Source of the DNA: Rahnella bonaserana
Lineage (GTDB): Bacteria; Pseudomonadota; Gammaproteobacteria; Enterobacterales; Enterobacteriaceae
Assembly (NCBI RefSeq): GCF_019049675.1
Contig: NZ_JAFMOW010000050.1
Location: forward strand, 34,676-98,675
DNA: 64,000 nt
Reading direction: 5' to 3'
Shown here: positions 24,567-35,517 of the stretch, piece by piece
How the letters are laid out: every line of letters begins with the position of its first letter
How positions within the stretch are numbered: the stretch's first letter is position 1
Notes under the pieces: generated by a model
Told to the model about the DNA's origin: nothing
Seen by the model: the letters and a program-made list of their open reading frames with translations, nothing else
The model's database searches: none
Translations under genes and position numbers: made by a program

Positions 24567-25904
24567 TTAGCGCACCAGACACGGCCTTTTCGGATCAAAC
24601 TTCCAGTCCGGCACCAGGAACTGCATGCCCTGCGCATCGTCGCGGGCGCCGAGGCCCATACCTTTATACAGCTCGTGCGCCTTCATCACCTGATCCATAT
24701 CCAGCTCAACGCCCAGACCCGGCTGTTCCGGCACCCTTACCTTACCGCCTTTGATCTGCAACGGTTCCTGAGTCAGGCGCTGATTGCCTTCCTGCCAGAT
24801 CCAGTGCGTGTCGATAGCGGTAATTTTACCTGGCGCAGCGGCAGCCACCTGGGTAAACATCGCCAGCGAAATATCAAAGTGGTTATTGGAGTGCGAGCCC
24901 CAGGTCAGACCCCATTCGTGACACATCTGCGCTACCCGCACTGAACCCTGCATGGTCCAGAAATGCGGATCCGCCAGCGGAATATCCACGGATTTCAGCT
25001 GGATGGTGTGTCCCATCTGACGCCAGTCGGTGGCGATCATATTCGTCGCCGTCGGTAAACCGGTCGCCTGACGGAACTCCGCCATCACTTCACGTCCGGA
25101 GAAGCCCTGCTCTGCACCGCACGGATCTTCGGCATACGCCAGCACACCGCGCAATTGTTTACCCAGTGCGATGGCTTCATTCAGCGACCAGGCACCGTTC
25201 GGATCAAGCGTGATGCGCGCCTGCGGGAATCGCTGCGCCAGCGCCGTCACGGCTTCAGCTTCTTCACTGCCCGCCAGCACGCCGCCTTTGAGTTTGAAAT
25301 CATTGAAGCCGTATTTCTCATACGCGGCTTCCGCCAGACGTACCACCGCCGCCGGTGTCAGCGCTTCTTCGTGGCGCAACCGGTACCAGTCGCAACTGTC
25401 ACCCGGCTGACTCTGGTAGCCCAGCGAAGTCTTATTACGGTCACCGACATAGAACAGATACCCGAGCATTTCGACTTCATCACGCTGCTGTCCGTCACCC
25501 AGCAATGACGCGACGGTCACACCCAGATGCCTGCCGAGCAGATCCAGCATGGCGGCTTCAATAGCAGTGACCACGTGGATGGTGGTACGCAAATCAAACG
25601 TCTGTAATCCGCGACCGGAAGCATCGCGATCGGCGAATTTCTCCCGCACAGCGGTCATTACGTTTTTGTATTCGCCCAGCGTTTTGCCGATCACCAGCAG
25701 TGATGAATCATCCAGCGTCTGGCGGATCTTCTCGCCACCCGGCACTTCACCAACGCCGGTATTGCCGCTGCTGTCTTTGAGGATCAGAATATTACGGGTG
25801 AAAAACGGCGCGTGTGCACCGCTGAGGTTAAGCAACATGCTGTCGTGTCCGGCAACCGGGATCACCTGCATGGAAACAATTTTTGGTGTAGATGAAGCAC
25901 TCAT
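24567..25904 (-). CDS. gudD: Glucarate dehydratase
   Basis: The 445-residue product matches E. coli GudD closely. It has [16 protein letters not shown] [21 protein letters not shown], the KxK catalytic pair in [21 protein letters not shown] and [13 protein letters not shown] with the metal ligands, and [12 protein letters not shown] holding the catalytic His. It dehydrates D-glucarate or L-idarate to 5-keto-4-deoxyglucarate in the cytosol. ATG 25904 with AAGGAG at 5 bases is preferred over GTG 25910. It is last in gudP-gudX-gudD, 30 bases after gudX. Confidence 0.93.
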   Translation of the reverse strand: MSASSTPKIVSMQVIPVAGHDSMLLNLSGAHAPFFTRNILILKDSSGNTGVGEVPGGEKIRQTLDDSSLLVIGKTLGEYKNVMTAVREKFADRDASGRGLQTFDLRTTIHVVTAIEAAMLDLLGRHLGVTVASLLGDGQQRDEVEMLGYLFYVGDRNKTSLGYQSQPGDSCDWYRLRHEEALTPAAVVRLAEAAYEKYGFNDFKLKGGVLAGSEEAEAVTALAQRFPQARITLDPNGAWSLNEAIALGKQLRGVLAYAEDPCGAEQGFSGREVMAEFRQATGLPTATNMIATDWRQMGHTIQLKSVDIPLADPHFWTMQGSVRVAQMCHEWGLTWGSHSNNHFDISLAMFTQVAAAAPGKITAIDTHWIWQEGNQRLTQEPLQIKGGKVRVPEQPGLGVELDMDQVMKAHELYKGMGLGARDDAQGMQFLVPDWKFDPKRPCLVR

Positions 25905-25934
25905 ACTCACTCCTTATTGATTCAGATTCCGTAA

Positions 25935-27275
25935 TCAGCGGCCCATTGCCGGGCGCTTACGATCGAATGTCCAGCCGGGGATCAGGTACTGCATGGCAAT
26001 GGCATCATTGCGCGCCCCGGACGGCAGTTTTTTATGCAGTTCATGCGCGCGGCGGATCTGATCCATGTCGATCTCCACACCCAGTCCCGGCTTTTCAGGT
26101 ACTTTGATTTTCCCGTTCACAATTTGCAGCGGTTCTTTGGTCAGGCGCTGATTGCCTTCCTGCCAGATCCAGTGCGTATCAATAGCCGTCGGTTTGCCCG
26201 GTACAGCCGCGCCAACGTGGGTAAACATCGCCAGCGAAATATCAAAATGGTTATTCGAATGACAGCCCCACGTCAGGCCCCATTCGTCACAAAGTTGCGC
26301 CACGCGCACCGCACCGTGCAGGGTCCAGAAATGCGGATCCGCGAGCGGAATATCCACTGACTGCAACATCACCGCATGCTGCATCTCACGCCAGTTGGTG
26401 GCGATCATGTTGGTGGCGACCGGCAGGCCTGTTGCACGGCGGAATTCAGCCATTACTTCGCGGCCTGAAAAACCCTGTTCTGCGCCGCACGGATCTTCGG
26501 CATAACTGAGGATCCCGTGAAGGTCTTTGCACAAGTCGATCGCTTCATCCAGCAGCCACGCACCGTTCGGATCGACGGTAATACGCGCATCCGGGAAACG
26601 TTTTGCCAGCGCTTTAACCGCGTCGATTTCCTGCTCGCCCGGCAGCACACCGCCTTTAAGTTTGAAATCTTTAAAACCGTAGCGGTCCTGCGCCGCCTGC
26701 GCCAGTTCCACCACCGACTCGCTGTCCATCGCCTGCTGATGCCGCAGGTGATACCAGTCGTGCACGTCCCGCGCGCCTTCCTGATAAGGCAGATCGGTTT
26801 TGTTGCGGTCGCCGATGTAGAAAAGGTAACCGAGCACCGTCACTTCATCGCGCTGTTTGCCAGGTCCGAGAAGCTCACATACCGGCACACCAAGGAATTT
26901 GCCCATCAGGTCTAACAGTGCGGCTTCCAGTGCCGCGACGGCGTTAACGCGAAGTTCAAATGTCCATGCGCCTTTGCCAAAGGAATCAAAATCCGACGAC
27001 TGGTTACCGGCGTGGATCTGATGCACCAGCCGGTTCATGCGTGCCACTTCCTGGCCTTTCACCTGAGGAATGGCTTCCACCAGCGTGTTGTAAATCACTT
27101 CTCCGCCCGGCGCTTCACCCACGCCGGTATTGCCGGCGCTGTCTTTGAGGATCACGATGTTGCGGGTGAAGTAAGCGCCGTGCGCGCCGCCAATATTCAT
27201 CAGCATGCTGTCATGGCCTGCCACCGGAATAACCTGCATGTCCGTGATAACCGGTGAAGATTGAGTATTCATCAT
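25935..27275 (-). CDS. gudX: Glucarate dehydratase-related protein
   Basis: The 446-residue product is a paralogue of gudD next to it. Features that mark it as GudX rather than GudD are [50 protein letters not shown] and [12 protein letters not shown], with Cys in place of the Ser of GudD. The enolase-superfamily residues ([27 protein letters not shown]) are kept. The E. coli protein has much lower glucarate dehydratase activity and no clear role. AAGGA lies 6 bases before ATG 27275; 14 bases separate it from gudP. Confidence 0.92.
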   Translation of the reverse strand: MMNTQSSPVITDMQVIPVAGHDSMLMNIGGAHGAYFTRNIVILKDSAGNTGVGEAPGGEVIYNTLVEAIPQVKGQEVARMNRLVHQIHAGNQSSDFDSFGKGAWTFELRVNAVAALEAALLDLMGKFLGVPVCELLGPGKQRDEVTVLGYLFYIGDRNKTDLPYQEGARDVHDWYHLRHQQAMDSESVVELAQAAQDRYGFKDFKLKGGVLPGEQEIDAVKALAKRFPDARITVDPNGAWLLDEAIDLCKDLHGILSYAEDPCGAEQGFSGREVMAEFRRATGLPVATNMIATNWREMQHAVMLQSVDIPLADPHFWTLHGAVRVAQLCDEWGLTWGCHSNNHFDISLAMFTHVGAAVPGKPTAIDTHWIWQEGNQRLTKEPLQIVNGKIKVPEKPGLGVEIDMDQIRRAHELHKKLPSGARNDAIAMQYLIPGWTFDRKRPAMGR

Positions 27276-27289
27276 GGTTTTCCTTTGGC

Positions 27290-28633
27290 TCAGAAGGCAC
27301 GTAACTGAATACGTTCGATTTTTCCGACAATAAACGCATAGCTGATAACCGCCAGCAACGCGTGGATCCCCACGTAAATCAGCGCGCCGTTGAATGAACC
27401 TGTGCTGCCGATAATGTAGCCGATAGCAATCGGCGTGATGATGCCGGAGACGTTACCGAACATGTTGAACAGGCCGCCGCTCAGTCCGCTGATTTCTTTC
27501 GGTGCGGTGTCAGCCATTACAGCCCAGCCCAATGCGCCCAGACCTTTGCCGAAGAAGGCGAAGGCCATAATGCCCACCACCATCCATTCGGTATCGACGT
27601 AGTTGCAGAAGATCATCGACATAGACAGCAGCATGCCGACAACGATCGGCGCTTTGCGTGACAGCGTGAGGTTGTTGGTTCTGCGCATCAGCCAGTCGGA
27701 AATAATCCCACCCAGTACGCCGCCCAGGAATCCGCAAATCGCCGGCACCGAGGCCACCATGCCCGCTTTGAGGATCGACATGCCGCGTGCCTGCACCAGA
27801 TACACCGGGAACCAGGTGATGAAGAAGTAGGTCAGCGCATTGATGCAGTACTGGCCGATGTAGATGCCAATCATCATGCGGGATTTCATTAACTGTTTAA
27901 TCTGGAAAAGTTTTTCACCTTTCACTGACGCTTTTTTAGTTGTCTTCTGATCCATATTGATCAGCGCGCCTCCGGCTTCCATGTAATCAAGCTCGGCCTG
28001 ATTTACGCCCGGATGATCTTTCGGATCGTGGATCACTTTCAGCCAGATGAAACTCAGGATGATCCCGAGTCCGCCCATGAAGAAGAAGACGTGTGACCAG
28101 CCTACTTCGTGGGTCAGCCAGCCCATGATCGGAGCGAAAATCACGGTCGCAAAATACTGTGCGGAGTTAAAAATGGAGACGGCGGTTCCGCGTTCCTGAG
28201 CCGGGAACCACGCGGCAACGATCCGGCTGTTGCCGGGGAAAGAAGGCGCTTCAGCCAGCCCGACCAGAAAGCGTAATGCGAAGAGAGAAACGACAATGCC
28301 GAAGCCGCTGAATATATCGACAAAGCCCTGCAGCAGGGTAAACAGGGACCAGATGAAAATACTGTAGAAATAAACTTTTTTGGAACCGAATTTATCCAGC
28401 AACCAGCCGCCGGGTATTTGACCGATAACATAGGCCCATGAAAATGCCGAGAAAATATATCCCATCCCGACAGAATCCAGCCCGATATCTTTTGCCATTG
28501 CCGAGCCGGCAATAGAGAGTGTGGCACGGTCGCCATAATTAAATGAGGTGACGATAAATAACATCACCACTATCCAGTAGCGCGCGTTAGTTCTTTTTTT
28601 TACGGCACTGGCTGCTGAAACGGTAGTTTCCAT
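27290..28633 (-). CDS. gudP: D-glucarate/galactarate MFS importer
   Basis: The 447-residue product is a 12-helix MFS protein of the anion:cation symporter family. Its [34 protein letters not shown], and [20 protein letters not shown] segments match E. coli GudP closely. It brings aldarates into the cell for GudD. I start it at ATG 28633, which has GGAGA 6 bases upstream; a TTG 24 bases earlier is less likely. First gene of the gud operon; a CRP-like site and a repeat motif lie upstream. Confidence 0.93.
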   Translation of the reverse strand: METTVSAASAVKKRTNARYWIVVMLFIVTSFNYGDRATLSIAGSAMAKDIGLDSVGMGYIFSAFSWAYVIGQIPGGWLLDKFGSKKVYFYSIFIWSLFTLLQGFVDIFSGFGIVVSLFALRFLVGLAEAPSFPGNSRIVAAWFPAQERGTAVSIFNSAQYFATVIFAPIMGWLTHEVGWSHVFFFMGGLGIILSFIWLKVIHDPKDHPGVNQAELDYMEAGGALINMDQKTTKKASVKGEKLFQIKQLMKSRMMIGIYIGQYCINALTYFFITWFPVYLVQARGMSILKAGMVASVPAICGFLGGVLGGIISDWLMRRTNNLTLSRKAPIVVGMLLSMSMIFCNYVDTEWMVVGIMAFAFFGKGLGALGWAVMADTAPKEISGLSGGLFNMFGNVSGIITPIAIGYIIGSTGSFNGALIYVGIHALLAVISYAFIVGKIERIQLRAF

Positions 28634-28936
28634 GGTGTTCTCCGGAATTAATGACAACGCCTCTAAACAGAGATAAAAGTCAATCCATTCACAGAACTGT
28701 AGGGTTCAGGGAGGATGGAACGTTGCCAGTATAGGGACAATCCGTTGACCAACTCATTAGGCAAAGCGACAAGCATAAACAGCGCTTTGCATTTATCTTG
28801 TTGCAAATGCCCAGCCCGGTGGGAGTTGTTTCACAAAAACTAAAACAGCTGTGACCGGCATCACGCAGTACAAAACCGGGTGAAGTACGCCCGGCCTGAA
28901 AATAATAGAAATAATACTTTCAGGGGGCGTGATTAA
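28634..28936. promoter_or_regulatory. gudP control region: CRP-like site, hairpin, motif shared with cdaR
   Basis: Three elements stand out between gudP and the end of cdaR. TGTGA-N6-TCACG at 28850-28865 matches the CRP consensus except its last base. GCAAAGCG (28761-28768) and CGCTTTGC (28783-28790) form a perfect 8-bp inverted repeat. TGCAAATGCCCA at 28802-28813 recurs upstream of cdaR at 30167-30178, and GCATTT lies inverted a few bases before it. The last could be the CdaR operator. The distance from the CRP-like site to gudP is about 217 bases. Confidence 0.5.
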
Positions 28937-30097
28937 TTACAGCTGATCATTATCCAGCTGGAGAGCCACATAGAGTAATAAGCGGTCGTCGAAATTACCC
29001 AGATCCAAACCGGTTAATTCCGAGATGCGGTTAAGGCGATATTCCAGAGTATTGCGATGGATATATAACGCTTTTGAGGTCGCGGTCGGCTGCACATTAT
29101 TATGGAACCAGGAGGCCAGCGTGCGGCGCAGTAATCCGTTACCGTCAGTCGCTTTCAGCCGGGCCAGCGGACGAACCAGCTCGTCGGCCTGCCAGCCACC
29201 GCGCAGACTGTCGAGCAGTACAGGCAGAATCAAATCCTGATAGAAGTAACAGCGCTGTTCGGGCATCCGCTGCTTGCCGACGGTCATGGTGGTACGCGCA
29301 GTCCGGTAGGAACGGGCGATACTGCCGGGGCCGGTGAAAAAGTTGCCCAGTGAAATGCGTACACGCAGGCGACCTGTTTCTGTCATGCGGGAAAGCAAAT
29401 GATCGATACGTTGACGGTGACCGTCTGCATCCCAGCGATCGTAGCTGTTCAGCGCCGGTTTTAGCACCACCATTTCGGTGAGGGAGACAATGGCGATCAG
29501 ATTGTCGCGCTCCGGCGTGGTGAGCAACGTTTGCAGCTGTTGCAGCTCGGCCATGGCGGAATCGACGCCGAGCTGTCCGCTGTCCACTTCGACCACCGCC
29601 GCCACACGCGGCCGGTTGAGATCAATACCCAGACGCTGCGCCCATTCCATCAGCGCCGGAGAAAGCTCGTCCACACGGATAAGATTGAGCACCAGTTCTT
29701 CACGCAGACGGCTGTCCTGCGCCAGCATGTGCAGCAAACGGGCCTGCTCCAGCATCATTTCGGCCGTCATACATACCAGCTCGCCGTATTGCCGCAACTG
29801 GGCCGGATTACCAGTCAGGCCGATCACGCCGACGATCTGCCCGTCAATTCGCAGTGGCAGGTTGATCCCCGGACGCACACCGTGCAAATGCCTGGCGACG
29901 CCTTCGTCAATGTCGACAATACGTTCCTGTGAAATGGCCAGCAATGCGCCTTCATGCAATTCACCAAGCCGCTGATCGTCACCACTGCCGATTATTCTTC
30001 CGCGTCCATCCATGACATTCACATTACTATCAATAATTTGCATGGTGCGGGCAACAATCTGTTGCGCCAGCTTTGCATCGAGATGATACGCCGACAT
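28937..30097 (-). CDS. cdaR: Sugar diacid utilisation regulator CdaR
   Basis: The 386-residue product begins MSAYHLDAKLAQQIVARTMQ and has an N-terminal sugar-diacid sensor domain (IIDSNVNVMDGRGRIIGSGD, GEL.EGALLAI). Its C-terminal PucR-type helix-turn-helix reads TSKALYIHRNTLEYRLNRIS. It activates genes for glucarate, galactarate and glycerate use and its own gene. ATG 30097 has AGGGG upstream and gives the E. coli length (385); a start 63 bases earlier is rejected. In E. coli cdaR sits next to degP but far from gud; here it sits next to both. Confidence 0.93.
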   Translation of the reverse strand: MSAYHLDAKLAQQIVARTMQIIDSNVNVMDGRGRIIGSGDDQRLGELHEGALLAISQERIVDIDEGVARHLHGVRPGINLPLRIDGQIVGVIGLTGNPAQLRQYGELVCMTAEMMLEQARLLHMLAQDSRLREELVLNLIRVDELSPALMEWAQRLGIDLNRPRVAAVVEVDSGQLGVDSAMAELQQLQTLLTTPERDNLIAIVSLTEMVVLKPALNSYDRWDADGHRQRIDHLLSRMTETGRLRVRISLGNFFTGPGSIARSYRTARTTMTVGKQRMPEQRCYFYQDLILPVLLDSLRGGWQADELVRPLARLKATDGNGLLRRTLASWFHNNVQPTATSKALYIHRNTLEYRLNRISELTGLDLGNFDDRLLLYVALQLDNDQL

Positions 30098-30166
30098 GGA
30101 TCCCCTGCCTTGGATTATTGTTTTGTTGTCCGCAAAGCATACCCAGCGGTTTACTGCCATACATTA

Positions 30167-30178
30167 TGCAAATGCCCA
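30167..30178. promoter_or_regulatory. Candidate CdaR autoregulation motif
   Basis: TGCAAATGCCCA, 70 bases before cdaR, is identical to a sequence upstream of gudP at 28802-28813. A third partial copy, GCAAATGCAC, lies at 30226-30235. Shared placement before cdaR and its presumed target suggests an operator; this is inference. Confidence 0.4.
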
Positions 30179-30268
30179 AAGAGCAGAAGCACCTATTGAA
30201 GTTGCGGGGAAAGTCACATTTTTAAGCAAATGCACAACTGACATCAAACATGTCTTTGAACCGGGCAT

Positions 30269-30293
30269 AAAAAAAGGCACGCCGGAGCGTGCC
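30269..30293 (-). terminator. Terminator of degP
   Basis: GGCACGC (30276-30282) and GCGTGCC (30287-30293) form a 7-bp stem with a 4-base loop. On the minus strand a run of seven T follows. It lies 25 bases beyond the degP stop. Confidence 0.8.
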
Positions 30294-30317
30294 TTACATA
30301 AGAGCCGTGCTGACGGG

Positions 30318-31769
30318 TTACTGTGCCAGCAGGTAAATCGAGGTGTCACCACGCTGAATGTCCAGCGCCAGAACGTTCGGTTTAGTGTCGAGAATTTTAC
30401 GCAGTTCACCCAGATTGGTGACTTTCTGCTGGTTCACGCCCAGGATCACGTCGCCTTTTTTCAGGCCGATGCGTGCCGCGGTAGAACCGGCTTTCACTTC
30501 GTCGACTTTCACGCCTTTCTGATCGCCAGCAGAACCGTTGCTCAGTTCAGCGCCTTCGATGCCGGTATAAATATTGCCGGATTCAACTTTAGGCGTCTGC
30601 GTGCTTTGCTCAATGGTGACATCTACGTTCACCGGTTTGCCTTCGCGCAGCAGGCCCAGCGTCACTTTGGTGCCAATTGGCATGGTGCCGATATCAGCAC
30701 GGAACGAAGCGAAGCTGCTGATTGGCTTGCCGTTCATGCTCAGGATTACGTCACCGGCTTTGATGCCCGCTTTTTCTGCTGCAGACTTCGGCATGACCTG
30801 GCTGATGAATGCGCCGCGCTGTGCGTCCACTTTCATGGCTTTCGCCAGTTCAGAGTTGAGCTCGGTACCCATGATACCCAGTTCGCCACGTTTCACCTGG
30901 CCGAACTCGATCATCTGTTTGGACAGGTTTTTCACCATATTACTTGGGATCGCAAAACCGATACCGATGTTGCCGCCGTCCGGTGCCAGGATTGCCGTAT
31001 TCAGACCGATCAGTTCACCGTTCAGGTTCACCAGCGCACCGCCGGAGTTACCCCGGTTGATCGCCGCATCAGTCTGGATGAAGTTTTCGTAGTTTTCGAT
31101 ATTCAGGCCGGAACGTCCCAGTGCAGAAACGATACCGGAAGTCACGGTTTCGCCCAGACCATACGGGTTACCGATAGCCACGGTGTAATCACCGACGCGC
31201 AGTTGTTCTGAATCGGCCATTTTAATCGCAGTCAGATTTTTCGCGTTTTGCAGCTGGATAACCGCGATGTCTGAACGCGGATCTTTACCGATCACTTTCG
31301 CGTCGAATTTACGGCCATCGTTCAGCTGAACGCTGATTTTTGTCGCATTATCAACCACATGGTTGTTGGTAACGACATAACCTTTATCGGCATCAATGAT
31401 TACGCCGGAACCCAGCGCGCGGAAATCTTCTTTCTGCTCAGGTGCTGGCTGACCATCCGGTCCCTGACCGCCGCCCTGACAAACCGGTGAGCCCTGGAAC
31501 GGAGAACCGTCCTGACACAGCGGCGAATTCTGACCAAAGAATTGCTGGAACTGCTGACCCATGCGCGGGGTTTTTACCGGCGCACTGCCTTCCACGTTAA
31601 CACTCACCACGGATGGCATCACTTTTTCCAGCATCGGTGCCAGACTTGGCAGCTGTGTGGTGCTTGCAGATGAAGACGCTGTTTCAGCAGCCAGTGCAGA
31701 AGAAACCGGGGCCATTGCCATACCGATACTTAACGCTAATGCGCTGAGGAATAAACTCGATTTTTTCAT
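30318..31769 (-). CDS. degP: Periplasmic serine protease and chaperone DegP (HtrA)
   Basis: The 483-residue precursor has a signal peptide (cleavage near ALAA-ET). The catalytic triad is His137 (VVTNNHVVD), Asp167 (DPRSDIAV) and Ser242 (NRGNSGGALVN). The Q-rich/Cys-containing LA loop (residues about 72-105, with two Cys as in E. coli) precedes it, and two PDZ domains follow, the last ending DTSIYLLAQ. It degrades or refolds misfolded envelope proteins. A sigma-E-like promoter lies upstream. The holin/endolysin and pilus systems in this window would add load on it, which is inference only. Confidence 0.96.
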   Translation of the reverse strand: MKKSSLFLSALALSIGMAMAPVSSALAAETASSSASTTQLPSLAPMLEKVMPSVVSVNVEGSAPVKTPRMGQQFQQFFGQNSPLCQDGSPFQGSPVCQGGGQGPDGQPAPEQKEDFRALGSGVIIDADKGYVVTNNHVVDNATKISVQLNDGRKFDAKVIGKDPRSDIAVIQLQNAKNLTAIKMADSEQLRVGDYTVAIGNPYGLGETVTSGIVSALGRSGLNIENYENFIQTDAAINRGNSGGALVNLNGELIGLNTAILAPDGGNIGIGFAIPSNMVKNLSKQMIEFGQVKRGELGIMGTELNSELAKAMKVDAQRGAFISQVMPKSAAEKAGIKAGDVILSMNGKPISSFASFRADIGTMPIGTKVTLGLLREGKPVNVDVTIEQSTQTPKVESGNIYTGIEGAELSNGSAGDQKGVKVDEVKAGSTAARIGLKKGDVILGVNQQKVTNLGELRKILDTKPNVLALDIQRGDTSIYLLAQ

Positions 31770-31834
31770 TTTTTCAGGATCTCTTTAAATTATTGTGGCA
31801 ACCAATATAGTCGCATTGCTTGGTAGTCGTGATA

Positions 31835-31862
31835 CTGAGATGGTATTAATAGCGTGAAGTTC
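31835..31862 (-). promoter_or_regulatory. Sigma-E-like promoter of degP
   Basis: On the minus strand TGAACTT (ending at 31857 on the plus strand) is followed after 16 bases by TCTCAG. This fits the sigma-E pattern GGAACTT-N16-TCTGA with two mismatches, at the usual spacing, about 65 bases before the degP start. degP is a classical sigma-E gene. Confidence 0.6.
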
Positions 31863-31977
31863 ATCAGGGTCGATCTGACAATGGTAAAAAATTATTGTCA
31901 GTATTTACAAATGGCGTTTTTTCAGACAGTTCCGTAAAGAAAATTAAAGAGATCTCAATTTTTCTTTTTAAAACAAA

Positions 31978-33492
31978 TTACTCAGCCGCCATGAGTCTTC
32001 TGTATTCATCGTATGCATAAAGGTCAGTCATTCCGCTGATATAATCCTGAATCATTCTCGCCCGGTAATAAAACTCCTGCGCCGCATGATCCGCCACCGG
32101 TAATCCTTCAAGCGCCGTCACCGCGTTGTTGTAAGCAAGACGATGCTTGGCAGAAATCTTATGCAGCAGGCGGGTTTCTATCGGATATTTCCTGTGTGTA
32201 TCTTCCTGCACCAGCTGACTGAAATCGGCAAGCGGCATATCCAGCAGCGGGCTGTAAATATCCAGTAAGCCGCTGATCACCCGGTAACCTTGCAATTCCA
32301 GTTCTTCTACTTCGTGATGATTGAAAACCTGTTTAAAGGCCACGCTCTTATAAATCTCTAACAAACGATTTGCCTGACTGTCATCTTCGAGCAGGGCATG
32401 ATTAAACGTGCCCTGATAAATATCTTCTATATTATCAATGAAGCGTCGCGCCGCGTGCGGGACGAGCTGTTTTACAGTCTGAACCCGCAATTCCATAAAG
32501 AAGTAATCGACCGGATTACGGAACGTTTTGGCTTTATCCATTTTCTCGTAGGCGGTACGAACCACTTTATCGAAGAAGTCGTTTTTCTCAATCTCGCCCC
32601 ATTCGCGACAAAGATAATTATAGAGCTGATCGACGCTGAAAATGTTTTTTTCGACCGCATCTTCGAGATCCGCAATACAGTAAGAAATATCATCCGCCGC
32701 TTCCATAATGTAGGTGAGCGGAAAACGGTTGAATTCACCCAGACTCAGTTCGCTGCGCAAATCTTTAATAAACGGCTCTTCCGCCAGATAAAAACCCGGT
32801 TTTTTCATCAGGTAATCATGGGAAGGCAGTTTAGCCATCGAATATGCCGGACGGGTATATTTCAAAATGCAGGCGGTCTGGCTGTAGGTCAGATTGAGTT
32901 TCAGCAGGGTAAACACCAGCCGGATGGCCTGCGCGTTGCCCTCAAAATTAGACAGGTCGTAGCGTATTTTGCTGCGTAAATGATTGAGTTCAGCATCGTC
33001 TGCAGTCAGGCGCAAACACGCCACCAGACAGGAATCTGTTTCCTGCGGCGTTTCACCACAACTGCCGGTATCCATCCTTTTGGCAAACCAGTTATTAATT
33101 GCCGATTCACCAAAATGTCCGAACGGGGGATTGCCGATATCGTGCATCAGGCAGGCCATTTCGACCACGCTTTCGAAAGGATCGGTGACATCGTCCAGAC
33201 CATACGTCTCCAGTTTCCCCTGCCGGCGCAGACGATGCAGCACTTCTTTGGCGATATGACGGCCAACCTGCTGAACTTCAAGGGAATGGGTCAGACGACT
33301 GCGGACGGCAGCGTTTTTTTCCAGCGGAAAAACCTGCGTCTTTTGCTGCAAACGGCGGATGGCGGCGGAGTTGATAATACGCCCGCGATCGCTTTCAAAC
33401 TGGCGAACCACGTCGTATGCATCACGCGCCTCAATCGGGGCGCTAAAAGGACGCTGAAAATTGAATTTCGCTTTAAAATCGATCCCGGACAT
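31978..33492 (-). CDS. dgt: Deoxyguanosine triphosphate triphosphohydrolase
   Basis: The 504-residue product begins [16 protein letters not shown], close to the E. coli length (505). It carries the HD-domain metal motif in [15 protein letters not shown] and [18 protein letters not shown], with later residues [19 protein letters not shown]. It splits dGTP to deoxyguanosine and tripolyphosphate in the cytosol. AGGTGGG precedes ATG 33492, so the start 33 bases earlier is rejected. It is divergent from mtnN and follows the usual dgt-degP order. Confidence 0.95.
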   Translation of the reverse strand: MSGIDFKAKFNFQRPFSAPIEARDAYDVVRQFESDRGRIINSAAIRRLQQKTQVFPLEKNAAVRSRLTHSLEVQQVGRHIAKEVLHRLRRQGKLETYGLDDVTDPFESVVEMACLMHDIGNPPFGHFGESAINNWFAKRMDTGSCGETPQETDSCLVACLRLTADDAELNHLRSKIRYDLSNFEGNAQAIRLVFTLLKLNLTYSQTACILKYTRPAYSMAKLPSHDYLMKKPGFYLAEEPFIKDLRSELSLGEFNRFPLTYIMEAADDISYCIADLEDAVEKNIFSVDQLYNYLCREWGEIEKNDFFDKVVRTAYEKMDKAKTFRNPVDYFFMELRVQTVKQLVPHAARRFIDNIEDIYQGTFNHALLEDDSQANRLLEIYKSVAFKQVFNHHEVEELELQGYRVISGLLDIYSPLLDMPLADFSQLVQEDTHRKYPIETRLLHKISAKHRLAYNNAVTALEGLPVADHAAQEFYYRARMIQDYISGMTDLYAYDEYRRLMAAE

Positions 33493-33675
33493 GATTTCCC
33501 ACCTTTTCAGTAACTCACGCATCAAACCGATACGCTTGCAGCCTGATAATCCTGCATCCCAAACGCATTATCTCTTACCTTTAGCCATGATAGACTATCG
33601 CACATTGTTTTCATGATTAAACCGTCAATTCCGCACAAGCTGCGGTTCATTTCAACCTCATCTGCGAGTATTCAT

Positions 33676-34380
33676 ATGAAAGTAGGCATTATCGGTGCAA
33701 TGGAGCAGGAAGTGACCCTGCTGCGCGACAAAATCATCAACCGTCAGACTATCGAACGCGCGGGCTGCGAAATCTATACCGGTCAGCTGCACGGCGTGGA
33801 CGTGGCGCTGCTGAAATCTGGCATCGGTAAAGTGTCTGCCGCGATGGGCACCACGCTGTTGCTGGAACATTGCCGTCCTGATGTGGTGATTAACACCGGT
33901 TCCGCGGGCGGTCTGGCTAAGTCGCTGAAAGTCGGCGATATCGTGGTATCTGATGAAGTGCGTTATCACGATGCTGACGTCACCGCGTTTGGTTATGAAC
34001 CTGGCCAGATGGCCGGTTGCCCTGCGGCGTTCACCGCCGATCCGGAACTGATTACGCTGGCAGAAAACTGCATCCGTGAACTGGATTTAAACGCTGTCCG
34101 CGGTCTGGTGTGCAGCGGCGATGCATTCATTAATGGTGCTGCGCCTCTGGCCCGTATCCGCGCCACCTTCCCGAAAGTGGCGGCAGTGGAAATGGAAGCG
34201 GCCGCTATCGGTCACGTGTGCCATCTGTTTGAAACGCCGTTCGTGGTTGTTCGCGCCATTTCTGACGTGGCAGACGGTGAATCTCACCTGAGCTTTGAAG
34301 AGTTCCTGGTCGTCGCAGCACAGCAATCTACCCTGATGGTAGATGCAATGCTAAAAGCGCTGGCAGCGTCAGAAGAGTGA
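33676..34380 (+). CDS. mtnN: 5'-methylthioadenosine/S-adenosylhomocysteine nucleosidase
   Basis: The 234-residue product begins [18 protein letters not shown], with the catalytic Glu of MEQEV. It contains [37 protein letters not shown] and [17 protein letters not shown] with the catalytic Asp. It cleaves adenine from methylthioadenosine and S-adenosylhomocysteine, serving methionine salvage and autoinducer-2 supply. ATG 33676 is chosen because it starts the conserved family sequence. Its stop overlaps the GTG start of btuF, as in E. coli where the two are adjacent. Confidence 0.95.
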   Translation: MKVGIIGAMEQEVTLLRDKIINRQTIERAGCEIYTGQLHGVDVALLKSGIGKVSAAMGTTLLLEHCRPDVVINTGSAGGLAKSLKVGDIVVSDEVRYHDADVTAFGYEPGQMAGCPAAFTADPELITLAENCIRELDLNAVRGLVCSGDAFINGAAPLARIRATFPKVAAVEMEAAAIGHVCHLFETPFVVVRAISDVADGESHLSFEEFLVVAAQQSTLMVDAMLKALAASEE

Positions 34381-35192
34381 TTTTTCGCTGGTTTTGTCTC
34401 GCGCTTTGCTGCCTGTGGCTGCCTCTGACGGCCACAGCGGCACAGGCGCAACGGGTGGTCAGTCTGGCACCCAATCTGACAGAACTGGCGTACGCCGCAG
34501 GCCTCGGTGGACAGTTAGTCGGAGTTAGTGCTTACTCCGATTATCCGCCACAGGCCAGCAACCTGGAACAGGTGGCGAACTGGCAGGGAATCAACGTCGA
34601 GCGCATTCTGACGCTGAAACCCGATCTGGTGCTCGCCTGGCGCGGCGGAAATCCTCAGCGTCCGCTGGATCAGCTGACGTCTCTCGGCATCAAAGTGCTC
34701 TATCTTGACCCGCAAAATGCGGATCAGGTGGCACAGGCGCTGGAACAACTCGCCTCGTACAGCCCTTCACCTGCCGTCGGGCAAAACGCCGCAAAAGCGT
34801 TTCGCCAGCAATGGCAGGCTCTTAAGCAGAAGTACCACCGGCAAAGACCGGTTCCGGCCTTCATCCAGTTCGGCACACAACCCCTGTTTACGGCTTCTGC
34901 CGCCACGATGCAAAGCGAAGTACTTGAAGTGTGCGGAGCAAAAAACATTTTCGCCGACAGCCGCATTCCCTGGCCTCAGGTCAGCCGGGAGCAGGTTTTA
35001 ACCCGTCAGCCACAGGTTATTGTTATTTCTGGCGGAAAATCGCAAAAACAGGTCATTGAAGATTACTGGCATTCGCTGCTTAAAGCGCAGGTCATTGCGC
35101 TGGATGCAGACTGGTTCAGCCGGGCAGGCCCGCGAATTTTACTGGCAGCACAACAGCTTTGTCCGCAGCTGTCAGCCCTGCCTCAGGGGTAA
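34377..35192 (+). CDS. btuF: Periplasmic vitamin B12-binding protein
   Basis: The 271-residue product has a signal peptide (cleavage near ATAAQA). It shows [54 protein letters not shown] and [26 protein letters not shown], all matching BtuF. It hands cobalamin to BtuCD in the inner membrane. The start is GTG 34377, overlapping the mtnN stop (GTGA). The distance from the conserved core supports this start. Confidence 0.92.
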   Translation: MIFRWFCLALCCLWLPLTATAAQAQRVVSLAPNLTELAYAAGLGGQLVGVSAYSDYPPQASNLEQVANWQGINVERILTLKPDLVLAWRGGNPQRPLDQLTSLGIKVLYLDPQNADQVAQALEQLASYSPSPAVGQNAAKAFRQQWQALKQKYHRQRPVPAFIQFGTQPLFTASAATMQSEVLEVCGAKNIFADSRIPWPQVSREQVLTRQPQVIVISGGKSQKQVIEDYWHSLLKAQVIALDADWFSRAGPRILLAAQQLCPQLSALPQG

Positions 35193-35517
35193 ATGTTCAC
35201 TAACATGACGTTTAGCGGCCTTCTTTCTCCCTCTGTCGCCTTTTTCTGAATTGTTCTTTTATTAACCAAAGTCAAGAATTCAGTGCTCTCATCTGGTAAT
35301 ATGTCCGGCGTAAAATCCTTCGGACGTTGCCTGACTTCGCTTTATCGTTATCTCTTTGTATTACAAATGAAATAATAAAAATACCGGCCCTACTGCCGAT
35401 AAAAACGGGATTTATTTGCGGATCATAAGAAATCCGGATTAAAGGCCGTAAAAATTAGACCGATAACCTTTTCAGCCACGCTGACTTTTGTTGTTCTACA
35501 CCAGCAGGATAAAAAGA
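35193..35517. other. Non-coding gap between btuF and a small secreted-protein gene
   Basis: No convincing gene is visible in these 325 bases. E. coli has yadS here; no trace of it is seen. The second half is AT-rich and probably holds the promoter of the small gene that follows. TTGCGGATCATAAG near 35414 does not form a clear promoter with any -10. Confidence 0.5.

Noticed and set aside
25935..27275. gudX as a second functional gudD copy from recent duplication
   Set aside because: It carries its own GudX-specific residues throughout and the E. coli gene order gudP-gudX-gudD, so it is an old paralogue.
30096..31211. Long plus-strand open frame (about 370 codons) opposite degP and cdaR
   Set aside because: It is antisense to two well-conserved genes, has no ribosome site, and its protein looks like codon-shadow sequence rich in His, Phe and Gln.
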